A DNA stretch of 64,000 nucleotides from Mahella sp. (GTDB taxonomy: Bacteria; Bacillota; Clostridia; Mahellales; Mahellaceae), in assembly GCF_020054945.1 (NCBI RefSeq), contig NZ_JAIHAU010000005.1, positions 37,948-101,947 of the forward strand. The letters run 5' to 3'. This document shows positions 16,566-25,992 of this stretch, in pieces; position 1 is the first letter of the stretch; each line of letters starts with the position of its first letter. A program made the position numbers and the translations under genes. The notes below the pieces were generated by a model. It saw nothing but the letters and a program-made list of their open reading frames with translations. It did not search any database and had not been told where the DNA came from.

Positions 16566-19004
16566 TCAGCGGCTTAAAACTACACGCACCTCATGTTCCT
16601 CATCATCCGTGAATACTGGCAGTACGTTGCCTTGAACCGGATGTCCGTCTACGGTCATCGACTTCACGCCTTTACATATATGCTCAGGGTTTTCTACCGT
16701 TATAGTATATCTGGCACCCCTGAATATCCTTTTAATTGTATAACCGTCCCAGTCCGGCGGTATGCAGGGATCCACGACCAGGCCATCGTAATCCGGCTTT
16801 ATTCCCAGTATCCATTGCGATATCGCCACAAAATTCCATGCAGCCGTACCCGTAAGCCACGAGTTTTTGGCCTCACCGAACCTCTTTGCATCCTTGCCGG
16901 CTATCATCTGCGAATATACATATGGCTCCATGCGATGTATGTCGCTTCTTTCTTCCACATAAGCCGGCGCTATTTTTTTGTAGTATTCAAACGCCCTTTC
17001 TCCTCTGCCTACCACCGTCTCAGCTATCATTACCCACGGGTTATTATGGCAGAAAATGCCTGCATTTTCTTTATATCCAGGTGGATAACTTGATATCTCA
17101 CCAAGATTAACATAGTATCGGGTAAAAGCCGGATTAAGAAGCACTATGCCGTACTTCGTATCCAGATACTTTTTCACCGAGTCCAATGCTCTTATACCTG
17201 AACCGTCTTCGAGTCCTATACCGGCCATAACACAAAAGCCCTGCGTCTCTATGAATATCTTGCCTTCCTCATTTTCCTTGCTGCCCACTTTATTGCCATA
17301 ACTATCATATGCCCTCAAGAACCACTCGCCGTCATAACCATATTTCATAACGGCTTCTTTCATCTCGTCTATATAATGCCGAGCAACACGCGCTTCCTCG
17401 TCGAGGCCTCGGCGTTTGCAGATCTCCGCATACTCTTTACCTATAAATACGAACATAGCTGCTATAAGCACCGATTCAGCCAGTTTGCTATCTTTATTAG
17501 TTGTAGTCTGAAACGACTGGTCAGGCTCGGTCGAGAAACAATTCAAATTCAGACAGTCGTTCCAATCGGCTCTACCTATCAGCGGCAGGCCATGTGGGCC
17601 TAAATTATTTATTACATGATAAAATGATCTCTTTAAATGTTCGAACATATCGGCTGCTTTGGAAGGGTCGTTATCAAACGGTACTATTTCATCTAGTATG
17701 GAAAAATCACCTGTTTCCTTTATATACGCAGCGGTCGAGAGTATGAGCCACAGCGGGTCATCGTTGAAATTTCCTCCTATCTCATTATTGCCCTTCTTGG
17801 TAAGCGGCTGATACTGGTGATAGGCACCGCCATCTTCAAGTTGTGTGGCAGCCAAATCCAATATTCTCTGCCGCGCCGTACCCGGCACTTGATGTACAAA
17901 GCCAAGTATATCCTGATTGGAATCTCTGAATCCTATACCTCGACCTATGCCGGATTCAAAGTAAGAAGCGCTCCTGGAAAGGTTGAACGTAACCATGCAT
18001 TGGTATTGATTCCATATATTTACCATACGGTTTAATTTGGGGTCACCGCTGTCCACATGATATTTCAGCAAAAGCCCATTCCAGTAACTCTTTAGGTCAT
18101 TCAAGGCTTTATCCACCTGTTCCGTTGTCTTAAATTTTTCCATCATAGCCAGTGCCCGTTTTTTATTTATAACACCTTGAGATTCCCATTTCTCATCCTC
18201 GGGATTCTCGACATAACCGAGTATAAATACAAAATCTCTCTCCTGCCCGGGTTGCAGCACTACATCTATACTATGAGAAGCTATAGGCGACCAGCCGTCG
18301 GCTACTGAATTATTAGACTTACCGGCTGTCACTGCCTGCGGTGCATCAAAACCGTTATAAAGACCAATGAAACTCTCTCTATCCGAATCAAACCCGCTTA
18401 TATTAGCATTGACCGAATAGAAAGAATAATGATTGCGCCGCTCCCTGTATTCAGTCTTATGGTATATAGTTGAACCAATGATTTCCACTTCGCCCGTATT
18501 GAAGTTTCGTTGAAAATTCGTCATATCATCGTAGGCATTCCACAAGCAAAATTCTACAAAGGAAAATAGCGTTATTCTTTTTTCCCGATCGCCAATGTTT
18601 TTTAGCGTTACTTTGTGTATTTCTCCATTGAAATCAAGCGGTACAAAAAATAAAACTTTAGCTTCTATACCACCTCTTTGCCCGGTTATGGAGGTATAGC
18701 CCAACCCGTGCCTGCATTCATAGCTGTCCAGATCTCTTTTTACTGGCATCCAGCCTGGCGACCAGAAATCACCGTTATCGTATATGTAAAAATATCTTCC
18801 CCCGTTGTCCGTAGGTACGTTATTGTACCTGTACCGCGTAATGCGCCTTAAGCGTGCATCCTTATAAAAGCAATAGCCACCGGCAGTATTGGAAATAATG
18901 GAGAAGAAATCCTGCATACCGAGATAGTTTATCCATGGATATGGTGTCTGAGGCGTGGTTATGACATATTCCTTATTGTCATCATCAAAATAGCCATATT
19001 TCAA
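16566..19004 (-). CDS. cbpA: GH94 cellobiose phosphorylase
   Basis: An 812-aa enzyme that uses phosphate to split cellobiose into glucose 1-phosphate and glucose in the cytoplasm. It has the N-terminal beta-sandwich beginning [17 protein letters not shown], the phosphate-site stretch [15 protein letters not shown] (351-365), and the catalytic [10 protein letters not shown] with Asp483. The length is typical of cellobiose phosphorylase and there is no signal peptide. It is transcribed from its own promoter (19047-19075) just downstream of a GH127 gene. Chitobiose phosphorylase shares the same motifs, but the N-terminal region matches my memory of clostridial cellobiose enzymes. Confidence 0.9.
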   Translation of the reverse strand: MKYGYFDDDNKEYVITTPQTPYPWINYLGMQDFFSIISNTAGGYCFYKDARLRRITRYRYNNVPTDNGGRYFYIYDNGDFWSPGWMPVKRDLDSYECRHGLGYTSITGQRGGIEAKVLFFVPLDFNGEIHKVTLKNIGDREKRITLFSFVEFCLWNAYDDMTNFQRNFNTGEVEIIGSTIYHKTEYRERRNHYSFYSVNANISGFDSDRESFIGLYNGFDAPQAVTAGKSNNSVADGWSPIASHSIDVVLQPGQERDFVFILGYVENPEDEKWESQGVINKKRALAMMEKFKTTEQVDKALNDLKSYWNGLLLKYHVDSGDPKLNRMVNIWNQYQCMVTFNLSRSASYFESGIGRGIGFRDSNQDILGFVHQVPGTARQRILDLAATQLEDGGAYHQYQPLTKKGNNEIGGNFNDDPLWLILSTAAYIKETGDFSILDEIVPFDNDPSKAADMFEHLKRSFYHVINNLGPHGLPLIGRADWNDCLNLNCFSTEPDQSFQTTTNKDSKLAESVLIAAMFVFIGKEYAEICKRRGLDEEARVARHYIDEMKEAVMKYGYDGEWFLRAYDSYGNKVGSKENEEGKIFIETQGFCVMAGIGLEDGSGIRALDSVKKYLDTKYGIVLLNPAFTRYYVNLGEISSYPPGYKENAGIFCHNNPWVMIAETVVGRGERAFEYYKKIAPAYVEERSDIHRMEPYVYSQMIAGKDAKRFGEAKNSWLTGTAAWNFVAISQWILGIKPDYDGLVVDPCIPPDWDGYTIKRIFRGARYTITVENPEHICKGVKSMTVDGHPVQGNVLPVFTDDEEHEVRVVLSR

Positions 19005-19046
19005 TTAGTATACCCTCTTTCTATATCTGATTTGTTACCTTATACA

Positions 19047-19075
19047 ATTTTATATAGTTAATATGGCTTTTGCAA
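19047..19075 (-). promoter_or_regulatory. Promoter of the GH94 gene
   Basis: Minus strand TTGCAA (19070-19075), a 17-bp spacer and TAAAAT (19047-19052), about 43 nt before the ATG. The rest of the 237-bp gap up to 19241 holds an AGAAC/GTTCT half-palindrome near 19120 but no gene. Confidence 0.65.
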
Positions 19076-19241
19076 TATATCTTAAGTTATATCAAAACCC
19101 CGTCGATGGCTGGACATGAACAGAACTATTATCGATTGTTCTACCTCATAGTGCTCACCTGGTGAATTAATGATTGTTCATGTGTATAAAACTATAAGCA
19201 TTTCTGAACTGTGTAGGGGTCATATTTTCTACCTTTTTGAA

Positions 19242-21185
19242 CTATGCTTGCCTCAACCACACCATCATTTCACCTTCGCCGCGGTTATTCCATGCATAGT
19301 AGGGTACGAGTTTTACAACGGTTTCTTCATAGTCATTATCCGTTTCTTTATAAAGCCCGTCATAGTTATCTACTTTAGCCCTCCTCGCTTTCGCCGTTAT
19401 ATAGCATACGCCGCCCAGCAACTCTTCATCATACATAACTGCAAAGTTCGGCTCGGGTAAAAGCTCAATATTCGCTATGTTAGGCCCGTTGTCTGCCTCC
19501 TCAGCACAGTAGACTATAGGTCCCCTTTGTATAGCTACTTTGCCTGCATCTGCGCGTACCTCAGGATTAGCCCGCATCATCATCACCGCCATGTCCAACG
19601 TAAGCTCTACTTTGTCGTTTTTCCCCCATGTTCTGGTTATCATGGCATATCCTTTATTTGTCTCATACTCTTGAATTTCCTGTCCATTTATCTTTATGCT
19701 CCACTTTTTGCACCAATCAGGAATCCTGAGTGCTAAAGAAAATGCGACTGTGGTATTCGATGCCACCGTAAAACTGGTGTTCCCATCCCATGGATAAACT
19801 GTATCCTGCTTTAATGTAATTCCTTTATCGTTCAGGTTAAACTCAATTTGTCCGTCCATATATAGGTTCACAAATAGCGTATTCTTATCTTCGTCAAGTG
19901 CATATGCATACTTGCCTATCGATGTAAGGAGCCTTGCAATATTAGGCGGGCAACATGCACAGTCATACCATTTCTGTCGTTCAGTCTTGACATGGCGATG
20001 GTCTTCTCTCTTATGGCAGGCCTTGGGCCAGACTTCAAGAGGATTGACATAGAAGTATTTTCTACCATCCAGCGACATGGCTGCAAACACCGTATTATAG
20101 AGCGCTCTTTCCATTATGTCTATGTATTTTGCATCCTGCTCCATCTTGAACATACGCTGAGCCCAGAATATAAGGCCTATAGAAGCGCATGTTTCTGTAT
20201 ATGCCGTATCGTTGGGAAGATCATATGCAAATGTAAAGGCCTCTCCGAAACTAGTGGAGCCTATTCCGCCGGTTATATACATCTTTCTTTTTACGACGTC
20301 GTCCCATAGCCTACGGCAAGCTTGCATAAGAGCCTCGTCACCCGTTTCCATAGCTACATCGGCCATGCCGCTATAAAGATACATAGCTCTAACCGCATGT
20401 CCTATAGCTTCCTGTTCGGTCACAGGCACATGTGCCTGGAAGTATTCCAGTTTTGATGGATCCCACAGTTCATCGAGTTTAGCCTCTCCCCTAGCCATTG
20501 CTTCTATTTTGAAGTAATAGGGTGCTTTGCCACGTTCGCGTATGAAGTAGTGTGCCAAATCAAGATACTTTCTCTCATTTGTGGAATGATAAAGTTTTAC
20601 CAGTGCCAATTCTATCTCTTCATGTCCGGGATATCCGTGCCTTTTAGTCGGCTCCGGCCCAAACATCGAGTATATATGGTCAGCCAACCGGCAAGCCACG
20701 TTGAGCAAAGCTTTATTGCCTGTCACTTCATAATTAGCTACCGCAGCTTCTATCATATGCCCCGCACAGTAAAGCTCATGTTTATCTCTTATATTGGTCC
20801 AACGGCCAGACGGCTCTTTTATAGTAAAGTATGTGTTTAGATAGCCGTCCTCTTTTTGCGCTTTAACTACCAAATTTATTGCTTCATCTAGATGGATTTT
20901 CAGCTCATCGTTGTTTTGCAACGCCAGTGAATATGAAACCGCCTCCGTCCATTTTGCAAGGTCGCTGTCCTGAAACACCGGGCCGTAGTGTTCACCAGTC
21001 GTTTCGCCAGCAGCTATGCGGAAATTATTCACAGATCCACTTTTAGGTGCATCGGGTACCTGATCGTTCAAGGCCTCCCACTGATAAGAAAGTGTATTGT
21101 TTAACACCGTATGAACCCTTTTACCCAAAAGGGAATTATCACCGCTTTTTATATTTTTCAGATTAAGAGCTTTAACGCTGTTCAT
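19242..21185 (-). CDS. GH127 beta-L-arabinofuranosidase
   Basis: A 647-aa cytoplasmic glycosidase (former DUF1680) that removes beta-L-arabinofuranose from plant-derived sugars. With the start at 21185 the zinc and catalytic residues align with the Bifidobacterium HypBA1 pattern: Glu331 and Cys333 (TETCASIG), and Cys409, Cys411 and Cys412 (DCACCPP). A longer frame opens at 21251, but that lies upstream of the promoter -35; AAGGAGAGATAGTC precedes the chosen ATG. Its neighbours are GH94 and a deacetylase, pointing to use of plant cell wall material. Confidence 0.9.
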   Translation of the reverse strand: MNSVKALNLKNIKSGDNSLLGKRVHTVLNNTLSYQWEALNDQVPDAPKSGSVNNFRIAAGETTGEHYGPVFQDSDLAKWTEAVSYSLALQNNDELKIHLDEAINLVVKAQKEDGYLNTYFTIKEPSGRWTNIRDKHELYCAGHMIEAAVANYEVTGNKALLNVACRLADHIYSMFGPEPTKRHGYPGHEEIELALVKLYHSTNERKYLDLAHYFIRERGKAPYYFKIEAMARGEAKLDELWDPSKLEYFQAHVPVTEQEAIGHAVRAMYLYSGMADVAMETGDEALMQACRRLWDDVVKRKMYITGGIGSTSFGEAFTFAYDLPNDTAYTETCASIGLIFWAQRMFKMEQDAKYIDIMERALYNTVFAAMSLDGRKYFYVNPLEVWPKACHKREDHRHVKTERQKWYDCACCPPNIARLLTSIGKYAYALDEDKNTLFVNLYMDGQIEFNLNDKGITLKQDTVYPWDGNTSFTVASNTTVAFSLALRIPDWCKKWSIKINGQEIQEYETNKGYAMITRTWGKNDKVELTLDMAVMMMRANPEVRADAGKVAIQRGPIVYCAEEADNGPNIANIELLPEPNFAVMYDEELLGGVCYITAKARRAKVDNYDGLYKETDNDYEETVVKLVPYYAWNNRGEGEMMVWLRQA

Positions 21186-21215
21186 GACTATCTCTCCTTC
21201 ATTATTTTCACAACC

Positions 21216-21244
21216 ATAATACAATTTTTTGAGCCTCTTGACAA
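21216..21244 (-). promoter_or_regulatory. Promoter of the GH127 gene
   Basis: Minus strand TTGTCA (21239-21244), a 17-bp spacer and TATTAT (21216-21221), with the start near 21209 and the ATG at 21185. Confidence 0.7.
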
Positions 21245-21310
21245 GCAGCACAAATAGATATAATAAGTGGACAAAATTAACCTATTTACTGCTTTAATTA
21301 GATATAATAA

Positions 21311-21349
21311 AAAATGCCCGAGAAGTACTTTGTTCGTATACTTCTCGGG
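21311..21349 (-). terminator. Rho-independent terminator of the deacetylase gene
   Basis: An 11-bp perfect stem CCCGAGAAGTA (21317-21327) with TACTTCTCGGG (21339-21349). Read on the minus strand it is followed by GCATTTTTT. It lies 85 nt beyond the deacetylase stop. Confidence 0.85.
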
Positions 21350-21433
21350 TTGAATTATTCCTTGAATCCAACAGGTGAATAAAATAACATAGAGAAATAA
21401 GTCTATGAAAATGCCATGTAAAAAGGGTCAATT

Positions 21434-22237
21434 CTATTCATACAACCGCACCTGTTTCCCTCCTGGCACCTCCACGATATTCCCATCCACAGAAAGAAAT
21501 GCCGAAGCTGCACTGGGATTGAACACGAAATCTCCCCTGGCCGAAAAGCGCAGTGCCGAACAGAGCTCCATGTAATCGGCAATTTCAAGATTGGTAGCAT
21601 ACCATATATCCTCGCGCCCGCCAACCATATGGCAGAATTCCTCAATCAGGTTCCAGTTATCCGCGTCGTTGAACTCGTAGCTGTGACCCCAAACATACAT
21701 CAGGTACAGATGCTGCTCTTTGTGCAGCTCCGCGAACACCTTTCCATTCTCCAGCAGACGGTGTGCGTGATGACAAGTCGGCTTCCACTCATAAAAATCC
21801 TCCGGAAGCCCAAAGCCATCTGTGCCTTCTGTAACCCGCGAATACCGAATTCCTAGCGCGGGCAGCAGTGTTTTGATCTGCGCGTTATATGAGCCATTCG
21901 GATATGAAAGCCCCCGCACCGGGTAACCGACAAGTTCTTCGAGCTGTTCCCGATCTTCAAGCACCTGACGTGCAACTTGCTCGAGTGGGCAGCGCGTAAT
22001 GGTTGGGTGCGTCGCAGTATGGCAAGCGACCTCGTGGCCCGCATAAAGGGTCTTCACCTCTTCGCTAGTAACATGGTTTCCATCACTCAAAAACGCAGAA
22101 TTTAGATGAAATGTCCCACGGATTCCGTACCGATTGAATATGGACACAAGCTTTCTGTCGTAAACCCTGCCATCGTCATAACTCATGGTAAGCGCCTTGT
22201 ATTTCCCACCGGGGAAACATTGATAAATCGTGTGCAT
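21434..22237 (-). CDS. Polysaccharide deacetylase family protein (NodB-like)
   Basis: A 267-aa protein with the NodB fold. The metal triad is visible as Asp21-Asp22 in SYDDG and His73 and His77 in CHTATHP. No signal peptide or membrane segment is present, so an intracellular sugar substrate is likely, unlike the secreted peptidoglycan deacetylases. It is transcribed alone. It lies beside glycoside hydrolases, so release of acetyl groups from imported oligosaccharides is a reasonable inference. Its GC content is somewhat above that of its neighbours. Confidence 0.85.
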   Translation of the reverse strand: MHTIYQCFPGGKYKALTMSYDDGRVYDRKLVSIFNRYGIRGTFHLNSAFLSDGNHVTSEEVKTLYAGHEVACHTATHPTITRCPLEQVARQVLEDREQLEELVGYPVRGLSYPNGSYNAQIKTLLPALGIRYSRVTEGTDGFGLPEDFYEWKPTCHHAHRLLENGKVFAELHKEQHLYLMYVWGHSYEFNDADNWNLIEEFCHMVGGREDIWYATNLEIADYMELCSALRFSARGDFVFNPSAASAFLSVDGNIVEVPGGKQVRLYE

Positions 22238-22413
22238 AAAATTTTCATTCCTTCCTGTAGCTTAAATTTGCAGAATACATTTTTTCAGTTCCTTCTTCAT
22301 GAGGCTATTTAACGTTAGGATCTCCCATTGCAATAAATAAAACAGGATACCTCTGAAATATAATGTAAGTATAACATTGATTATAAACCTTATCAAGGGT
22401 TCACCGCTCTTGA

Positions 22414-22515
22414 GAAATAGAAGAGACTCTTGAAACAGTATTTGATAGCAATATCCCTTTGATTGTCACCAATGCAAGATATGCGAAGAATGCACCTGGC
22501 AAAAAAGAGGTGTAA
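22414..22515 (+). pseudogene. Fragment resembling an IS110-family transposase
   Basis: A 33-codon open stretch bounded by stops reads in part FDSNIPLIVTNARYAKNAPGKKEV. The run of V-NAR-x-KN-x-PG-(K/R)-K resembles the segment just before the second acidic motif of IS110 DEDD transposases (NARHIKNVPGRKTDVKD). There is no start codon, and no remainder of the gene is visible on either side. It lies in a 400-bp gap between divergent genes and is best read as a relic. Chance similarity cannot be excluded. Confidence 0.4.
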
Positions 22516-22639
22516 AAGAATTGAATAAACTGAAACACTGTTTTTTAAACATTTAAATCGGCTTATTATATTTTAGAATATTTCAACAACTGCTATAATG
22601 AATTTATCATAGCAATATCGAAAAGGAGGACGAGACAAA

Positions 22640-24004
22640 ATGGCAAAGAAATGGTCGGTTCTATTGATAGCGATGGCTTTGATGACATCGTTTGCATTGT
22701 TTGGTTGTAGTAATGCAGATGATACATCATCTAAGGACAACGCTTCGGCTGGTACAGGAACAACTGACACATCTCAAAGCAGTGATAATGAAAAGGTCAC
22801 TATGCGTATTACCTGGTGGGGCTCTCAGACACGACACGATCAAACATTGAAGGTCCTAGAAATGTTTCAGGAAAAGTATCCGAATATAACATTTGAGCCT
22901 GAATTCACGGCTTGGGACGGCTATTGGGAAAAGATCGCTACAGAAGCGGCAGCGGGAAGCTTGCCCGATGTTTGGCAGCAGGATTACCAATATATCGCAC
23001 AGTACGCAAATAAAGGCCTGCTTTTAGATATGCAGCCATACGTAGATAATGGCAAGCTCGACCTTACAAACGTTGATCAAAACAGTATAGCCGGTGGAAT
23101 AATAAACGACAAATTGTATGGCATTAATCTCGGCAATAATTCGCTGTGCATGATCTATGATCCCGAAATATTTAAACAGGCTGGGGTAGCTGAGCCAACA
23201 CCGGATTTAACGTGGGAGGATTACGTAAATACCGTTAAAACTATTCATGAGAAAACCGGGCTTTATGGCGATGAAAATATTCCTGGCAACTATTTTCATG
23301 GGTTAAATCACTATATACGCCAGCACGGCCCTGAGTACGATCTCTATTCTGAAGATGGCACAAAGCTTGGTTATGACAATGATAAATGGTTTGAAGAGTT
23401 TTTCAGTATGGAACTCGACCTTGTCAAGACAGGAGCCATACCGTTGCCTGAAATAAGAAACGAGATAAAGACACCAGAAGAAGGTTTAGTAGTTTCTAAA
23501 AAAGCTGCTATGGTAGGCGCTATAAACAGCAATCAGATAGTAGCGGTTGCTAATGCCGCCGGGCGCCCTTTAAAAATGACCTTATTGCCTAAAGCAAAGG
23601 ATCAGGTAAGGGAAGGGCAATATATAAAACCATCTATGTTTTTCTCAATCAGTCAAGATACCAAATATCCCGATCAGGCAGTAGCTTTTGTGGATTACTT
23701 TATAAACGATATAGAAGCCAATAAAGTGATGATGGCAGAACGCGGCGTTCCTATTTCTTCAAAGGTAAGGGAAGCATTAACACCCTCTTTGCCGGACGCG
23801 CAAAAGCAAATGTTCGACTATGTCGACCTTGTAATCGAAAATTCTTCTCCAATAGGCCCCCCACAACCGGCAGGACACGCGGAAATAGATAAGCTCTTAA
23901 AGAGTTTGGAAGAACAGATATGTTATGAACAAATAACCCCCGCCGACGCTGCTATAAAGTTTAGAGAAGAGGCAAATAAGATATTGGCTCAGAACGCTCA
24001 ATAA
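22640..24004 (+). CDS. ABC transporter sugar-binding lipoprotein
   Basis: A 454-aa family-1 extracellular binding protein. The signal sequence ends in a lipobox at Cys23 (FALFGCSN), followed by a Ser/Thr/Asp-rich linker to about residue 52. AAAGGAGGACGAG precedes the ATG and a TATAAT stands at 22596-22601. It is the first gene of a CUT1 importer with two permeases downstream, separated from them by a strong hairpin (24014-24053). A histidine kinase and regulator follow the permeases. No sugar enzyme is in the operon, so the substrate is unknown. Confidence 0.93.
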   Translation: MAKKWSVLLIAMALMTSFALFGCSNADDTSSKDNASAGTGTTDTSQSSDNEKVTMRITWWGSQTRHDQTLKVLEMFQEKYPNITFEPEFTAWDGYWEKIATEAAAGSLPDVWQQDYQYIAQYANKGLLLDMQPYVDNGKLDLTNVDQNSIAGGIINDKLYGINLGNNSLCMIYDPEIFKQAGVAEPTPDLTWEDYVNTVKTIHEKTGLYGDENIPGNYFHGLNHYIRQHGPEYDLYSEDGTKLGYDNDKWFEEFFSMELDLVKTGAIPLPEIRNEIKTPEEGLVVSKKAAMVGAINSNQIVAVANAAGRPLKMTLLPKAKDQVREGQYIKPSMFFSISQDTKYPDQAVAFVDYFINDIEANKVMMAERGVPISSKVREALTPSLPDAQKQMFDYVDLVIENSSPIGPPQPAGHAEIDKLLKSLEEQICYEQITPADAAIKFREEANKILAQNAQ

Positions 24005-24013
24005 TAATACTTC

Positions 24014-24053
24014 CCGTTGCAAAGCAGTACGGTGTGCTTTGCAACGGTTTTTT
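24014..24053 (+). terminator. Intra-operon terminator/attenuator
   Basis: A 13-bp perfect stem CCGTTGCAAAGCA (24014-24026) with TGCTTTGCAACGG (24035-24047), followed by TTTTTT. It stands 10 nt after the binding-protein stop and 28 nt before the first permease, so it would cut permease expression relative to the binding protein. Confidence 0.9.
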
Positions 24054-24080
24054 AACACAACATAAAGGGAGGCAAATATT

Positions 24081-25013
24081 ATGGTAAATATTCAAACCGT
24101 AAAAGATAAAAGGAAGGGCATAAATAAAAGCGGTTATAATAATTTGGCCGGTTATGCTTTTATATCCCCTTGGCTTATCGGCTTTATTATATTTACGGTA
24201 TTTCCGATGCTTTTGGCTTTATATTTTTCTTTTACAGAATATGATGTATTGTCTACGCCCAAATGGATAGGTTTAGAGAACTATAGGAATATGTTTACTT
24301 CAGACGACAGATTCAGAACAGCCCTTAGCGTCACATTCCAATATGTATTCACGGCAATACCCTTGCGTCTTATATTCGCTTTATTTATCGCAATGTTATT
24401 CGTTAAAAATCGCAAATTAGTACCGTTGTACAGAACTATATACTACCTTCCTTCCATAATAGGCGGCAGTGTCGCCGTAGCCGTTATGTGGCGCCAATTG
24501 TTCGGTGCTGACGGCGCTTTAAATGGCGTGTTATCTGCCCTGGGGCTATTAGATAAACAAATAAGTTGGATAGGAAATCCTGATACCTCTCTTTGGACGC
24601 TTATCCTCCTTGCCGTATGGCAATTTGGCTCCCCAATGCTCATATTTCTCGCAGGTTTAAAACAAATACCATCGAGTTATTATGAATCGGCATCCATAGA
24701 CGGAGCTAATGGGATACAGCAATTTGTAAAAATCACTTTGCCTATGCTTACCCCCATAATATTATTCAATCTGGTAATGCAAGTTATAAGCGGCTTCATG
24801 GCTTTCACTGAAAGCTATATAATAACCCAAGGCGGGCCGTTTGACAGAACGTTATTTTATGCACTTTATTTGTTCCAGCAAGGCTTTCAGTTCTACAATA
24901 TGGGCTATGCATGCGCTTTGGCATGGGTGTTGTTGCTGATTATGGGCGTCTTTACAGCTATCATATTTAAGACATCCAATTATTGGGTATATTCTGAATC
25001 GAAGGGAGAATAA
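24081..25013 (+). CDS. Carbohydrate ABC transporter permease (MalF type)
   Basis: A 310-aa inner-membrane protein with six predicted spans and an EAA-type loop ([18 protein letters not shown]). A short charged N-terminal tail precedes the first span. It works with the next permease, which starts 6 nt after its stop. No ATPase is encoded nearby, so a shared CUT1 ATPase is likely. It lies downstream of the 24014-24053 hairpin. Confidence 0.92.
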   Translation: MVNIQTVKDKRKGINKSGYNNLAGYAFISPWLIGFIIFTVFPMLLALYFSFTEYDVLSTPKWIGLENYRNMFTSDDRFRTALSVTFQYVFTAIPLRLIFALFIAMLFVKNRKLVPLYRTIYYLPSIIGGSVAVAVMWRQLFGADGALNGVLSALGLLDKQISWIGNPDTSLWTLILLAVWQFGSPMLIFLAGLKQIPSSYYESASIDGANGIQQFVKITLPMLTPIILFNLVMQVISGFMAFTESYIITQGGPFDRTLFYALYLFQQGFQFYNMGYACALAWVLLLIMGVFTAIIFKTSNYWVYSESKGE

Positions 25014-25018
25014 AAACT

Positions 25019-25870
25019 ATGGGATTGCGCAAAGAAAAACGCATTTTCACCACTATAGCTTATCACGGTTTTATATGGATATTTGGTTTTTTTATGATGT
25101 ACCCGGTACTATGGCTGATAGCAAGCTCTTTTAAGGATGAAGCCGAAATATTCCAAAAGTCTTATTCATTGATACCGAGCTCCCTAAAATTTGATAATTA
25201 TATGCAAGGATGGAAAGGTTTCGGCGGCATATCCTTTGGAACGTTTTTTAAAAACTCTTTTGTAATAGTAATACTGTCTACTATAGGGCAGGTGGCATCT
25301 TCCGCGCTGGTCGCATACGGTTTTGCCAGGATTAAATTCGTGGGGCAAAGGGTCTTATTCGCCTGTATGATAATAACGATGCTGCTGCCTTCCCAGGTCC
25401 TAATGATACCGCAGTATATACTGTTCAGCAGGCTCGGGTGGGTTAACTCGTTCAGGCCTTTGGTCGTACCATCATATTTCGGTTATCCGTTCTTTATATT
25501 CTTGATGATGCAATTTATGGAGGGCATACCAAGAGAACTCGATGAAGCTGCGAGGATCGACGGATGTAATCAATGGGGCATATTCTTCCGTATATTGTTG
25601 CCCTTGATAAGGCCGGCAATGATCACATCGGCAATATTCTCTTTTTATTGGAAATGGCAGGATTTCTTTGGGCCACTGTTGTATTTAAAGAAACCAAACC
25701 TTTATCCGGTTTCTTTAGCATTAAAGATGTTCTCGGATCCGGCTGCAGTCACGGATTGGGGCGCTATGTTTGCCATGTCCACCTTATCGTTGGTCCCGGT
25801 ATTCATAATTTTTGTTATGTGCCAAAAATATATAGTAGAAGGCATAAGCACAACCGGTTTGAAAGGATGA
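25019..25870 (+). CDS. Carbohydrate ABC transporter permease (MalG type)
   Basis: A 283-aa permease with six predicted spans and a clear EAA loop ([19 protein letters not shown]). It ends with the [12 protein letters not shown] tail common to MalG permeases. It is the third gene of the importer operon. A 14-bp perfect inverted repeat follows its stop and separates it from the two-component genes. Confidence 0.93.
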   Translation: MGLRKEKRIFTTIAYHGFIWIFGFFMMYPVLWLIASSFKDEAEIFQKSYSLIPSSLKFDNYMQGWKGFGGISFGTFFKNSFVIVILSTIGQVASSALVAYGFARIKFVGQRVLFACMIITMLLPSQVLMIPQYILFSRLGWVNSFRPLVVPSYFGYPFFIFLMMQFMEGIPRELDEAARIDGCNQWGIFFRILLPLIRPAMITSAIFSFYWKWQDFFGPLLYLKKPNLYPVSLALKMFSDPAAVTDWGAMFAMSTLSLVPVFIIFVMCQKYIVEGISTTGLKG

Positions 25871-25876
25871 ATGTCC

Positions 25877-25913
25877 ATGCCTTATTCGGGCTCTCTTATC
25901 CCGAATAAGGCAT
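25877..25913. repeat. Perfect 14-bp inverted repeat after the importer operon
   Basis: ATGCCTTATTCGGG (25877-25890) and CCCGAATAAGGCAT (25900-25913) with a 9-nt loop. No U-run follows on either strand, so it is not a standard terminator. It may protect the 3' end of the importer message. Confidence 0.7.
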
Positions 25914-25939
25914 TCACCCCTGCTGCCGTGATCCCTTGC

Positions 25940-25969
25940 TTGACTGGGAAAGCATAAAAAAGATATAAT
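25940..25969 (+). promoter_or_regulatory. Promoter of the histidine kinase gene
   Basis: TTGACT (25940-25945), an 18-bp spacer and TATAAT (25964-25969), about 23 nt before the ATG. Confidence 0.7.
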
Positions 25970-25992
25970 GTAAACAAAAGCGAGGTAGATAT

